Origin: Eubacterium sp. CAG:180
GTDB lineage: Bacteria > Bacillota > Clostridia > Oscillospirales > Acutalibacteraceae
Length of the DNA stretch: 25,187 nucleotides
Assembly (NCBI GenBank): GCA_000432435.1
Contig: HF993132.1
Coordinates: 105,339 to 130,525 of the forward strand
Direction of reading: 5' to 3'
Below the pieces are notes generated by a model, which did not search any database, had not been told where the DNA came from, and saw nothing but the letters and a program-made list of their open reading frames with translations. The position numbers and the translations under genes were made by a program. Every line of letters begins with the position of its first letter. Position 1 is the stretch's first letter. Positions 8,024 through 15,394 of this stretch are shown piece by piece.

Positions 8024-8045
8024 GCCCGAGAATGGCTGCTCGGGC
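8024..8045 (-). promoter_or_regulatory. Intercistronic hairpin between major capsid and connector genes
   Basis: GCCCGAG (8024-8030) and CTCGGGC (8039-8045) form a seven-pair GC-rich stem with an eight-base loop. It lies in the one sizeable gap of the cassette, just after the capsid gene and just before the connector ribosome binding site. There is no T-run, so it is not a full terminator; it may protect the capsid message from 3' decay or lower expression of downstream genes. Confidence 0.5.
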
Positions 8046-8064
8046 TTCCTTTCTGTCGAATTTA

Positions 8065-9078
8065 TCAGGCCTTTGTGGTGAGAATTTTTGAAGCGTCTGT
8101 AAATATTTTAGAAAAGCCTGCGGTCTGAGTAATTGCGGCGCGTTCTATTTGGCGGTCGATAAGCTTGTCGTATTCGGTGAGAATACCGCCTGCTTCAACC
8201 ATTTCGAGGGCGCAGTTTTTATCAAGACCTATAAGCGTGCCTGCCTGCGCTGCGCTGCTTTTCAGCATATTAGCGCCGAGCGGCGTTACGGCTTTACCGG
8301 TCGCGTGGAAATTAAGGCCCGCCGCAGCGTCGCGCATTTCCGACATATTGAGTATGGCTGCTGCGATGTCGGGTGAGGCTATAACGGTGTTGAGTTCATA
8401 CGGGTCAAAGCCGTTCCAGAACGAAACGAGGTCGGAATATGTGAGCTTGCCCGCAGTTGAAACCTTGAGGGTGGCAGCAGGGTTCTTGTTTCCGTCGCCG
8501 AGCGATAAAACGCTTACCGCGTCCTTAAAGAGCGCACGGGAAATATATGCGCCTATCTGCTTTAATGTGACGGTGAACAGGTCAAGCTTCTGGAAGCGTA
8601 TAGCCTCGTATGACGCGCATAACATTCTGCCGCGCTTTTTGAGCTTTACGAGGTTCTCCTGAGTTTTAACCGAGGTTTCGGGTATGGCGGTACCCTCGGC
8701 TGTCTCCTTCAGAGCCTTGTCGTCGTCTGTGAGAACCGAGGTTATCGGGCGGTAGTCAAGGCCGTCGATAACGGTCTTTGCCGCAATGATTTCCGAGAGA
8801 ACGTCAGCGCTTTCAAGTCCGGTTCTCACGGCTCTTGAAATATATTCGGGGAAGAGTGCGGCACTGTCGGTGGTTGCGAAGAATTTATCGACGGGGCTTG
8901 ACATATTGCCGCTGACCTTTATGTCAAAGCGTTTAAGCTGACGCTCAAATGCGTCAAGGCCCTCAAGAGAGGTGCCCTTGTAGTTTTCTGAGGGGTCAAT
9001 GCTCTCAAGCTCCGCGAGGAAGCCCTTTGATGTTCCGTAAAGTCCCTTGTCGAGCTTGATGTTTTCGTAAATTGCCAT
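8065..9078 (-). CDS. Phage major capsid protein (HK97 fold)
   Basis: The protein has 337 residues. It builds the icosahedral shell. After a polar N-terminus the pattern follows HK97-type capsids: an N-arm and E-loop region (about 100-150, with AIPETSVKTQENLVKLKKRGRM-like alternation), a central SLGDGNKNPAATL stretch, the A-domain segment LTYSDLVSFWNGFDPYELN followed by VIASPDIAAAIL, and a C-terminal strand set including ERAAITQTAGFSKIF. There is no long N-terminal delta scaffold domain, which suggests that scaffolding is supplied by the C-terminal part of the protease encoded upstream. AGAAAGGAT lies before the ATG. An encapsulin is a possible homologue by fold, but portal and terminase genes in the same unit argue for a real capsid. 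Confidence 0.85.
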   Translation of the reverse strand: MAIYENIKLDKGLYGTSKGFLAELESIDPSENYKGTSLEGLDAFERQLKRFDIKVSGNMSSPVDKFFATTDSAALFPEYISRAVRTGLESADVLSEIIAAKTVIDGLDYRPITSVLTDDDKALKETAEGTAIPETSVKTQENLVKLKKRGRMLCASYEAIRFQKLDLFTVTLKQIGAYISRALFKDAVSVLSLGDGNKNPAATLKVSTAGKLTYSDLVSFWNGFDPYELNTVIASPDIAAAILNMSEMRDAAAGLNFHATGKAVTPLGANMLKSSAAQAGTLIGLDKNCALEMVEAGGILTEYDKLIDRQIERAAITQTAGFSKIFTDASKILTTKA

Positions 9079-9096
9079 TTGTTTTATCCTTTCTTT

Positions 9097-10011
9097 TTAC
9101 AGTCTGAACTGCGAATTTGAATTTGCTTCGGCTTTTTTAGCCGGTGTGAGCTGCGGAGAGCTCAAGGTAAAATTATTTTTACTCACGGCTTTTGCTGCGG
9201 CGCAAAGCTCATCCGTTTCAAGACATTCCGCCATTTTTTTACACAGCTTGTCATCGAGTGACGGAAACGCGGCGACAAACGCTTTTATAAGCTCCGTCTG
9301 CTTTTCGGTGCGGTACAGCTGTCCGGCTTTTGCAAGACCTTTCAGACGTTCGTTTTCACTTTTCAAGAACGTCAGCTGCCGATTTGCGTCGCCGTCTGCG
9401 GTGAAACCGAATTTTTTTGTTATACCGGCGTTTTTCTGTGCAGGTACGGCGACAAACGACCACTCGTATGCGTCCGTGGGATTTTGCAGCTCACCGTAAC
9501 AGAGCCTACCGTCGTAAATGCCGCCTCTGACGTGTGAGCATTCACTCTTGCCGAGCTCTTTTCCGCAAACGGAGCAGATGCAGCTTTTAACTGCGCAGCC
9601 CACGCTCACTTCTTTTATAATGCCTGCCTTGATTTCCTCAATGAGCTCCTCGTTTTTCTTTATCCTCGGCATATAGCACCATGCCTTTAAATATACATAG
9701 TCCTCACCGAGAGAATTTTTGCGCGTGCTGTCCTTAATGACTTCGGTCTTATAGGTTCGCGCGCTCTGGTCGGAGCTTTTCATGCTGTGATCGCGTATTG
9801 CGGTTTTGCCTATAAAAAAGTCGGCAAGCTTATGAAGAGAGTCCTCCGTGAATCGCTCGTAATCACGGTCGATTTCGTTGTCGCAGAGTATTACGCAGAA
9901 AGAGAATATATCGTCCTTCGTCATTTCCTTTTGAGTGAATGTGTTTATGAGCGCCAAATCCTCTTTTGACAGCTCGTTTTCATCCGTCTGACTTTCAAAT
10001 GATTTGTTCAA
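9097..10011 (-). CDS. Prohead protease with zinc-knuckle insertion and scaffold-like C-terminal region
   Basis: The protein has 304 residues. It would cleave scaffold and capsid during head maturation. Residues 30-195 match the HK97/U9-type prohead protease plan: His75 in RDHSMKS as the likely catalytic His, Ser136 in KEVSVGCA as the likely nucleophile, and the terminal DAYEWSFVAVPAQ strand with Glu183. Between the last two motifs is a Cys cluster (C144, C146, C149, C158, H160) resembling a small zinc knuckle. Residues 205-300 are helical and charged and probably act as a scaffold. The start is TTG at 10011, overlapping the portal stop (TTGA), with AAGGAGG ten bases upstream. The capsid gene follows after 18 bases. 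Confidence 0.78.
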   Translation of the reverse strand: MNKSFESQTDENELSKEDLALINTFTQKEMTKDDIFSFCVILCDNEIDRDYERFTEDSLHKLADFFIGKTAIRDHSMKSSDQSARTYKTEVIKDSTRKNSLGEDYVYLKAWCYMPRIKKNEELIEEIKAGIIKEVSVGCAVKSCICSVCGKELGKSECSHVRGGIYDGRLCYGELQNPTDAYEWSFVAVPAQKNAGITKKFGFTADGDANRQLTFLKSENERLKGLAKAGQLYRTEKQTELIKAFVAAFPSLDDKLCKKMAECLETDELCAAAKAVSKNNFTLSSPQLTPAKKAEANSNSQFRL

Positions 10012-11147
10012 TCGGTTTTTTCCTCCTTTTCAAGTGCTTTTGCCTGTGCCGAATACAGCCTTGCTCTGGCATTTTCCACCTCGTCCTGAAGCGTGATGTC
10101 GTCCCACACAACGTTCGGTTTTAAGGATGAGCCCGAATTACGAAGAAATGTTGAGCAAATCCTTTCTATTACAGGCGTCAAATGTCTCCTGTAATGCCAC
10201 AGCTCCGTAGTCAAAACGTCCGTCTCCACCTTGGACATCGTCTCGGTGGTTGACCACGAGAGTCCGAGCAAAAACGGCGGTATACCAAGCTTTGCGACAA
10301 TTTGCTCAAGCATCTCGCGCACGGGAATCTCGCTGTCGGGAATTTGATTATCGGCACCTATGACCTTTATATCAACGTCTCCGACGGCGACAAAGTCCTT
10401 GACGCTGCCGCTCTTCATAGCTTCGCTCCACTCGCTTGCTATAAGCTCGGCGCGCTCTTTAGCAAATGATTTCGACAACGCTTCTCCGTCCGGCTTATAG
10501 GTGACGGCAAATCGTACATTGCCGACTCTGTCCCAGTTGGATTTGGTGGCTTCGAATATTTTAAGCAGTACCGAGCTTACAAACGGCAGGCCGTAAAGCA
10601 CCGAGGTACCGTAGAGCGAGCCGGGCTCTGCGTCAAGTGCCGTAAACAGTATTCTCTCCTGATGCTTTACCGGAGTCGGCACCGCGTCTGCGCGGCATAC
10701 GAGAATCCTTGAAAAGTCGTTAGGATCTCTTAAAAGACTGACATCGTCCGGTCTTGCATTGTAGAGATAGCGTATGTTTCCGTATTCGTCCGTAAGCATT
10801 TCGCCGACTGCCGTGCCGTAAATCAAGAGCTGCTCAAAATAAGTATCCAAAAACGAATAAATGCTTCTTTCGCCCGAGTCGCATGGTATGTCGGACAAAA
10901 ATTCGGCAAGAGCTTTATCGCAGGCGTCGCTTCCGGTCTCCACCGAGAAGCCGCCCGTCAATCGGATTATCTTGTGAACAGCCGCATTTATTATGGGAAC
11001 CGCCTCCATAAGGCTTTTATAAAGCGTGTTCTGGCACAGCACAAGCGGCGTGTAGCTGTTGACGGCGGGAAAAAGCCCCGAGGCTGTGCCTTGGGCGGCG
11101 GCGGTAACCGGAGCCTCAATGCGCTTGCCTCTTCTGAATAGCTTCAA
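10008..11147 (-). CDS. Phage portal protein
   Basis: The protein has 379 residues, slightly short for an HK97-type portal. It forms the dodecameric ring through which DNA enters and leaves the head. Recognisable features are the N-terminal region with AVPIINAAVHKIIRLTGG, the stem-side motif LEQIVAKLGIPPFLLGLSW, and the C-terminal ELWHYRRHLTPVIERI helix. The start is TTG at 11147, nine bases after GGAGG. A closer ATG at 11151 is in another frame and opens only an 11-codon ORF. The last codons overlap the start of the protease gene. It lies between large terminase and protease, as expected for this family. Confidence 0.88.
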   Translation of the reverse strand: MKLFRRGKRIEAPVTAAAQGTASGLFPAVNSYTPLVLCQNTLYKSLMEAVPIINAAVHKIIRLTGGFSVETGSDACDKALAEFLSDIPCDSGERSIYSFLDTYFEQLLIYGTAVGEMLTDEYGNIRYLYNARPDDVSLLRDPNDFSRILVCRADAVPTPVKHQERILFTALDAEPGSLYGTSVLYGLPFVSSVLLKIFEATKSNWDRVGNVRFAVTYKPDGEALSKSFAKERAELIASEWSEAMKSGSVKDFVAVGDVDIKVIGADNQIPDSEIPVREMLEQIVAKLGIPPFLLGLSWSTTETMSKVETDVLTTELWHYRRHLTPVIERICSTFLRNSGSSLKPNVVWDDITLQDEVENARARLYSAQAKALEKEEKTD

Positions 11148-11163
11148 GCATAATTACCTCCCT

Positions 11164-12414
11164 TCATCGTTCCACCGAAACGGCAAAAAAGCCGTCGGCG
11201 GAGTTTTCGAGTGACATAACAAAATATCTTATGTCGTCCATGGCGTGGTCGTTTTCTTTGCGCGGGGCGTCGTATTTTGCACTCTCGTCCCAACGGTATA
11301 ATGAAAACTCACGTATGGCATCGCGGCACGGCTTGCAGATTTTTATCCTGCCGGATTTCAGCGCGTCCGACGTTTTGCGTATGCCCTTTACAACGTCGTT
11401 GTCGGCACGCACCACGCGTATTTTGCCGTGCCTTTTTATACATTCAATGAAGCTTGCGGCCGAGGGGTCGACTACCGCGTATTCCACTTTTCTGTCACCG
11501 ATAAGAGCTGTAAGCGAACAATAGTATTCCTCATCGGTCATCTGAAAGCCTTTTTGCTTTGAATCGTGGTAGAATTCATCCACTCTGAAAAAGGTGCCGT
11601 CTTTTTCGCCCCAAAGCCCCATGGATGTCGGATTTACCGTGCCGTAGTCGCAGGAAACAAAAAATTTCGTGATTCCCGCAGGTACGTCGTATATATATGA
11701 GCTGTCGAAAAAAGGGTAAACCGCGCCGTCACAGCTGACCCATTTACCTTCAATAAATCGCTCGTAAAATGAACCGCTGTAAAGATTTTTATAACGCTGT
11801 TTAATCTCCTCCGACAGCGAGGGGTTGTCGTCCATTGTGAAATGCAGGTATAGACAATTTTTATCTACTGCCTTTTTTATCCATTCCGTGTAAAACCAGT
11901 GCGCCGGATTTTCGGGGTTGCAGTTGAACCAAAGGCGCGAATTATCGACGGAGCAGCGAGCTATTGCCTGCTCGCAAAAGGAGCGCGGCATAAGAGCCGT
12001 CTCGTCGAGCATGACGCCCGAAAGAGTCATACCCTGTATCAGCGCCGCTGAGCCTTCATCCTTACCTCCGAAAATGTAAAAACGGTTTTCTCGCCCGTCT
12101 TTTTTTATGATTATCATATTTTTTGAAACAAGCTCCTCGTATGTGAAGCCGAGAGAACGCAGCATCGGGAGCATCGGCGTTATTATGTTGCGTCGCAGAG
12201 AGGTGATGGTTTTCCCGCAAACGGCAAAGCTGCTGTCTGAAAACATATAAAATGCCCAAAATATAAATGAGAGAAACATACATACCGTCTTACCGCTTCT
12301 GACAGAGCCGTCGCAGATTATCGCATCTCGGTTTTTATACGGCGAAGAGTCTGTCCACCAATTCAGGAGTATAAGCTGCTTTTTCGAGAAGCTTTTAAAG
12401 GCGTCAACAGTCAT
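11164..12414 (-). CDS. Phage terminase large subunit (ATPase and nuclease)
   Basis: The protein has 416 residues from ATG 12414. It is the packaging motor: the N-terminal ATPase drives DNA into the prohead and the C-terminal RNase H-like nuclease cuts the concatemer. Visible motifs are Walker A GSVRSGKT (about 36-43), Walker B VMLDE (about 134-138), the coupling motif WFNCNP (about 162-167), and nuclease acidic residues in CDYG (D256), VVDPSA (D316) and MDDIRY (D393/D394). All key residues are present, so the enzyme may be active. GGAGGG lies seven bases before ATG 12414, which overlaps the end of the small terminase gene by 11 bases; a longer frame opening at 12519 is less likely. It resembles PBSX/SPP1-type enzymes. 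Confidence 0.94.
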   Translation of the reverse strand: MTVDAFKSFSKKQLILLNWWTDSSPYKNRDAIICDGSVRSGKTVCMFLSFIFWAFYMFSDSSFAVCGKTITSLRRNIITPMLPMLRSLGFTYEELVSKNMIIIKKDGRENRFYIFGGKDEGSAALIQGMTLSGVMLDETALMPRSFCEQAIARCSVDNSRLWFNCNPENPAHWFYTEWIKKAVDKNCLYLHFTMDDNPSLSEEIKQRYKNLYSGSFYERFIEGKWVSCDGAVYPFFDSSYIYDVPAGITKFFVSCDYGTVNPTSMGLWGEKDGTFFRVDEFYHDSKQKGFQMTDEEYYCSLTALIGDRKVEYAVVDPSAASFIECIKRHGKIRVVRADNDVVKGIRKTSDALKSGRIKICKPCRDAIREFSLYRWDESAKYDAPRKENDHAMDDIRYFVMSLENSADGFFAVSVER

Positions 12415-12934
12415 CGTCGTTCCCTCCGGCGGAAGCCTTTGCCGAATTTTCGATAGCCTTATAAAGTGAAACGGAATATTTGTCGCTTTCTGATAATGAC
12501 AGCTGCTCGATTTTTTCAAGTGCCTTTAAACGGTCAAAAAACTTGATTTCCATTCCTCCGCCGCGCGGCTTTTTGATTTCCGCCACATTGAAAAGGTCAA
12601 GCTTTTCGGCGTCAAGCCTGTCACCGTCACTTTCGAGTATGAGCTTTACAGCGTCCGAAATGTTGCCGAACGCAATACGGCGGTAACCGCAAAGCGCCTC
12701 GGCTCTTGTAGCGGCAAGCTTGCCTTCAAGCTCGGCTATCTCATCTTTGATACGTTTCTCCGTTAGGAGTCGAATACCGCACATTTCCGGGAAGACGGTG
12801 TATCCGGCTCTTTGCGCCGCATCTTTCGGATTACCGCAGTAAACGTATTCGCGGCAAAAATCTTTTTCGCGTTTTTTAAGACTTTTTCTGTCCGTAATAA
12901 TTCCTCCCTTGTGATTTTGTATAAGTTTTTTCAT
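12404..12934 (-). CDS. Phage terminase small subunit
   Basis: The protein recognises the packaging site and hands DNA to the large subunit. The motif FCREYVYCGNPKDAAQRAGY is the N-terminal helix-turn-helix of the Terminase_2 family, followed by helices with RLLTEKRIKDEIAEL and the typical middle segment. It is about 176 residues from ATG 12934. The start is doubtful: that ATG has no ribosome binding site, whereas an excellent GGGAGGA (12908-12902) lies inside the frame and is followed only by ATT (12898) or ACG (12895) at usable spacing. A true start at ACG or ATT would shorten the protein to about 163-164 residues and leave the HTH intact. The gene ends inside the large terminase start. Confidence 0.86.
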   Translation of the reverse strand: MKKLIQNHKGGIITDRKSLKKREKDFCREYVYCGNPKDAAQRAGYTVFPEMCGIRLLTEKRIKDEIAELEGKLAATRAEALCGYRRIAFGNISDAVKLILESDGDRLDAEKLDLFNVAEIKKPRGGGMEIKFFDRLKALEKIEQLSLSESDKYSVSLYKAIENSAKASAGGNDDDC

Positions 12935-12946
12935 ACATAACGGCAA
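12918..12946 (-). promoter_or_regulatory. Possible promoter for the phage cassette
   Basis: Read on the minus strand, TTGCCG (12946-12941), a 17-base spacer and TATACA (12923-12918) form a moderate sigma-70-type promoter. The transcript would begin near 12911, directly at the GGGAGGA ribosome binding site, which would exclude ATG 12934 as the terminase start. Weak -35, so uncertain. Confidence 0.35.
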
Positions 12947-12974
12947 AAAGGGAGCAATGTTCCGAAAACGTTGC

Positions 12975-12995
12975 GACACATTTCCGATATGTGTC
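12975..12995. repeat. Short inverted repeat upstream of the phage cassette
   Basis: GACACAT (12975-12981) and ATGTGTC (12989-12995) form a perfect seven-base inverted repeat with a seven-base spacer, in the 126-base gap between the small terminase start region and the MarR promoter. It could be an operator half-site pair or a remnant control element; it lacks a T-run and is not a terminator. Confidence 0.4.
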
Positions 12996-13060
12996 TATTA
13001 ACGGCTCAGAAGCGTTGATGCAGGCGGACTTTAATGATTCGAGATTTTTTTGAAATGTTA

Positions 13061-13089
13061 TTGACAATAAAAAAAATCGGTATTACAAT
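13061..13089 (+). promoter_or_regulatory. Promoter of the marR-ABC operon
   Basis: TTGACA (13061-13066), a 17-base spacer and TACAAT (13084-13089) form a near-consensus housekeeping promoter, about 73 bases before the MarR start codon. Confidence 0.85.
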
Positions 13090-13134
13090 AAGTAAACCGA
13101 TTAACAATTAACCGACTAACTATAAATCGGTTAT
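13075..13134 (+). promoter_or_regulatory. MarR operator array
   Basis: Four copies of ACCGA(T/C)T lie here: inverted at 13075-13081, direct at 13096-13102 and 13111-13117, and inverted at 13125-13131. Copies two and four form an eight-base inverted repeat (AACCGATT with AATCGGTT), and copies two and three lie in a 10-of-12 direct repeat 15 bases apart. They cover the promoter spacer and the region between -10 and the ribosome binding site, as expected for self-repression by the MarR product. Confidence 0.7.
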
Positions 13135-13161
13135 CTTATATTTGAAAAGGAGGAAAAGGCT

Positions 13162-13659
13162 TTGGCTTCGGAACTTAAAGAATTGGTCTTTAAGATGAAC
13201 AGGCTTGACTGCTATAAACGCTATGCCATGCATAAAATGCTTCGCGACAGCGGCGTGTATTTCGGCCAGCCGCCGGTGCTCGATTATCTAAGTGAGCACG
13301 GCGAATGCTCGCAAAAAGAACTTTCCGACGGCATAAATGTTTCGCCGGCATCGGTAGCGGTATCCGTAAAACGAATGCAAAAGAGCGGGCTTATCACAAA
13401 AATATCAGACGAAAACGACCTGCGCTGCAACCGGATAGCTCTTACCGAAAATGGCAAGCAGCGTACGGAATATATACACAGTCAGTTTGACAAGCTTGAC
13501 AAAAGGATGTTCAAAGGCTTCACAAAAGAGGAGCTTTCACTTCTCAACAGCTTTTTGAATCGTCTTATTGACAATATTTCGGAGGACGCTCCGAGCGAAA
13601 AAGCAATTTTTGAAATGATGATGAAATCACACGAAAAAGGAGGCGACGACAATGCGTAA
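13162..13659 (+). CDS. MarR family transcriptional regulator
   Basis: The protein has 165 residues with the MarR winged-helix fold. An N-terminal dimerisation helix is followed by the DNA-binding part at about 40-105: LDYLSEHGECSQKELSDGI, the recognition helix VSPASVAVSVKRMQKSGLI, and the wing with DENDLRCNRIALTENGK. The C-terminal helices (residues 115-160) complete the dimer interface. The start is TTG 13162, eight bases after AAGGAGG. Its last eight bases overlap the first ABC transporter gene, so the three genes form one operon. It probably represses that operon through the repeat array in its promoter and is released by a small hydrophobic compound; the ligand is unknown. Confidence 0.93.
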   Translation: MASELKELVFKMNRLDCYKRYAMHKMLRDSGVYFGQPPVLDYLSEHGECSQKELSDGINVSPASVAVSVKRMQKSGLITKISDENDLRCNRIALTENGKQRTEYIHSQFDKLDKRMFKGFTKEELSLLNSFLNRLIDNISEDAPSEKAIFEMMMKSHEKGGDDNA

Positions 13660-15394
13660 GCTTATGAAATACGTAAAGCAGTACACTTGGCAGTCGATAA
13701 TCTGCCCTATACTTATGGTTGGCGAGGTAGTGCTTGAGCTTATGCTGCCGTATTATATGTCGTATATAATCGACGTGGGCATACCGAACGGCGACAGGAA
13801 GTACATTATCGAAATCGGCGTTAAAATGGTTGCTATGGCATTGGGCTCGCTTTTCTGCGGTGCCACCGCGGCAAGGCTTGCGTCTGTTGCGAGTATGGGC
13901 TTCGGCACAAATCTCCGCACAGCTATGTATGAGAGCATCCAGAATTTCTCATTCTCGAATATCGACAAGTTCAGCACGGCTTCTCTTGTAACGCGAATGA
14001 CAACGGACGTAACTCAGATACAGAATATGTATATGATGATGCTGCGAATTTTCTTCAGAGCACCGCTTATGTTTGCAATAGCACTCACCATGAGCTTCAA
14101 GATAAGCAGAACGGTATCAAATACCTTTCTTGTGGTTATACCGATAATCCTGATATTCCTCGCGCTGTTCGGACCTATTGCCGTAAAGCGCTTTAAGAAG
14201 GTATTCAATATGTTTGACGGGCTCAATGCGTCCGTTCAGGAAAACCTTATCGCAATGCGCGTTGTAAAGGCGTTTGTCCGCGAGGATTACGAAAAGAAAA
14301 AGTTCAAAAAGGCAAATGACGACCTTATGGATGCGTCGGTAAGCGCGGAAAAAATGATGGTTATGGCACAGCCGCTGATGATGTTTTTGATGTTCGGCAC
14401 CATACTCACTATTACCTATATCAGCTCAAAGCTCATTTTGAGGGGCGAAATGGAAATAGGCAAATTCAGCACACTTACGACCTACATTATGATGATACTT
14501 ATGTCTGTCATAATGATAGCCATGATATTGGTACAGTATGTTATGTCGAGAGCCGCCGCTGCACGTATAGCCGAGGTCATTGAGGAAAAGCCCGACATAA
14601 ACGACGATGACGCTCAGCCGGACCTCAAGGTTAAGGATGGCTCCGTAGAGTTTAAAAATGTCAGCTTTAAGTACAGCTCGGACGGCAAAAAGAATGTTAT
14701 AGACGGAGCGAGCTTTAAAATAAATTCCGGCGAAACCATAGGCGTTATAGGCGGTACGGGAAGCGCAAAGACAACGCTCGTAAGCCTTATTCCGAGACTT
14801 TACGACGTGACCGGCGGCGAGGTTCTCGTCGGCGGCGAAAACGTCAAAAAATACAAGCTCTTTGAGCTTCGTGAAGCCGTAAGTATGGTGCTTCAGAAAA
14901 ATGTGCTTTTCTCTGGCACAATTATTGATAACCTCCGCTGGGGCAACGAAAACGCCACCGAGCAGGAGGTAATAGACGCCTGTAAGGCAGCTCAGGCTCA
15001 CGACTTTGTAATGAGCTTCCCCGACGGCTACAACACCGACCTCGGCCAGGGCGGCGTTAATGTTTCGGGTGGTCAGAAGCAGCGTCTTTGTATTGCGCGT
15101 GCTCTCTTGAAGAAGCCTAAAATACTCATTTTGGATGACTCCACAAGCGCTGTGGACACCTTTACCGATTCAAAAATTCGCGAGGCGTTCAAAAATGACA
15201 TACCGAATACCACAAAAATCATAATCGCTCAGAGAATAAGCTCCGTTGAGGACGCCGACAAAATCATAGTTCTCGACGACGGTAAAATAACCGATATTGG
15301 TTCGCACTCGGAGCTTATGGAGAGAAGCGAAATATACCGTGAGGTCTATACCTCGCAGCAAAAGGGTAACAAAGACGAAGGAGGCGAAAACTGA
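13652..15394 (+). CDS. ABC exporter half-transporter (membrane plus ATPase domain), degenerate-site subunit
   Basis: The protein has 580 residues: a six-helix exporter membrane domain (about 15-300) and a nucleotide-binding domain (about 335-575). Walker A reads GGTGSAKTT (about 367-375), the signature is VSGGQ (about 471), and Walker B ends ILILDDS, with Asp where the catalytic Glu normally is. That Glu-to-Asp change marks the degenerate ATP site of heterodimeric exporters of the BmrC/D, EfrA/B and TM287/288 type. The stop overlaps the ATG of the second half-transporter by one base, which supports the pairing. Substrate is probably a drug, peptide or toxic lipid, inferred from the linked MarR regulator. 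The Ala in place of the last Walker A Gly is unusual but conservative. Confidence 0.92.
   Translation: MRKLMKYVKQYTWQSIICPILMVGEVVLELMLPYYMSYIIDVGIPNGDRKYIIEIGVKMVAMALGSLFCGATAARLASVASMGFGTNLRTAMYESIQNFSFSNIDKFSTASLVTRMTTDVTQIQNMYMMMLRIFFRAPLMFAIALTMSFKISRTVSNTFLVVIPIILIFLALFGPIAVKRFKKVFNMFDGLNASVQENLIAMRVVKAFVREDYEKKKFKKANDDLMDASVSAEKMMVMAQPLMMFLMFGTILTITYISSKLILRGEMEIGKFSTLTTYIMMILMSVIMIAMILVQYVMSRAAAARIAEVIEEKPDINDDDAQPDLKVKDGSVEFKNVSFKYSSDGKKNVIDGASFKINSGETIGVIGGTGSAKTTLVSLIPRLYDVTGGEVLVGGENVKKYKLFELREAVSMVLQKNVLFSGTIIDNLRWGNENATEQEVIDACKAAQAHDFVMSFPDGYNTDLGQGGVNVSGGQKQRLCIARALLKKPKILILDDSTSAVDTFTDSKIREAFKNDIPNTTKIIIAQRISSVEDADKIIVLDDGKITDIGSHSELMERSEIYREVYTSQQKGNKDEGGEN

Larger units (their letters stand above)
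6876..12934 (-). mobile_element. Prophage-derived head morphogenesis and DNA-packaging cassette (incomplete prophage or domesticated module)
   Basis: Eight tightly packed minus-strand genes run in canonical siphophage order: small terminase, large terminase, portal, protease, major capsid, then three small neck or completion proteins. Neighbouring genes mostly overlap or abut, and the frames are open with intact key residues where these can be checked. No tail, tape-measure, baseplate, lysis, integrase, replication or repressor gene is present on either side; both flanks are ordinary host operons on the other strand. I found no attachment-site repeat or tRNA at the ends. It may be a decayed prophage, a capsid-forming satellite remnant, or a kept module; the sequence alone does not decide. 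Confidence 0.8.

Noticed and set aside
8065..9078. Capsid protein as an encapsulin nanocompartment
   Set aside because: Portal, terminase and protease genes in the same unit point to a DNA-filled phage head, and no cargo enzyme gene is adjacent.
6832..13060. Attachment-site repeats or insertion-sequence ends flanking the phage cassette
   Set aside because: No matching direct repeat, tRNA or transposase was seen at the two ends by eye; a sequence comparison with an empty site would decide.
12876..13067. Minus-strand ORF of 63 codons overlapping the small terminase start
   Set aside because: It begins with TTG inside the MarR -35 box, has no ribosome binding site and shows no recognisable domain; it overlaps the terminase in another frame.
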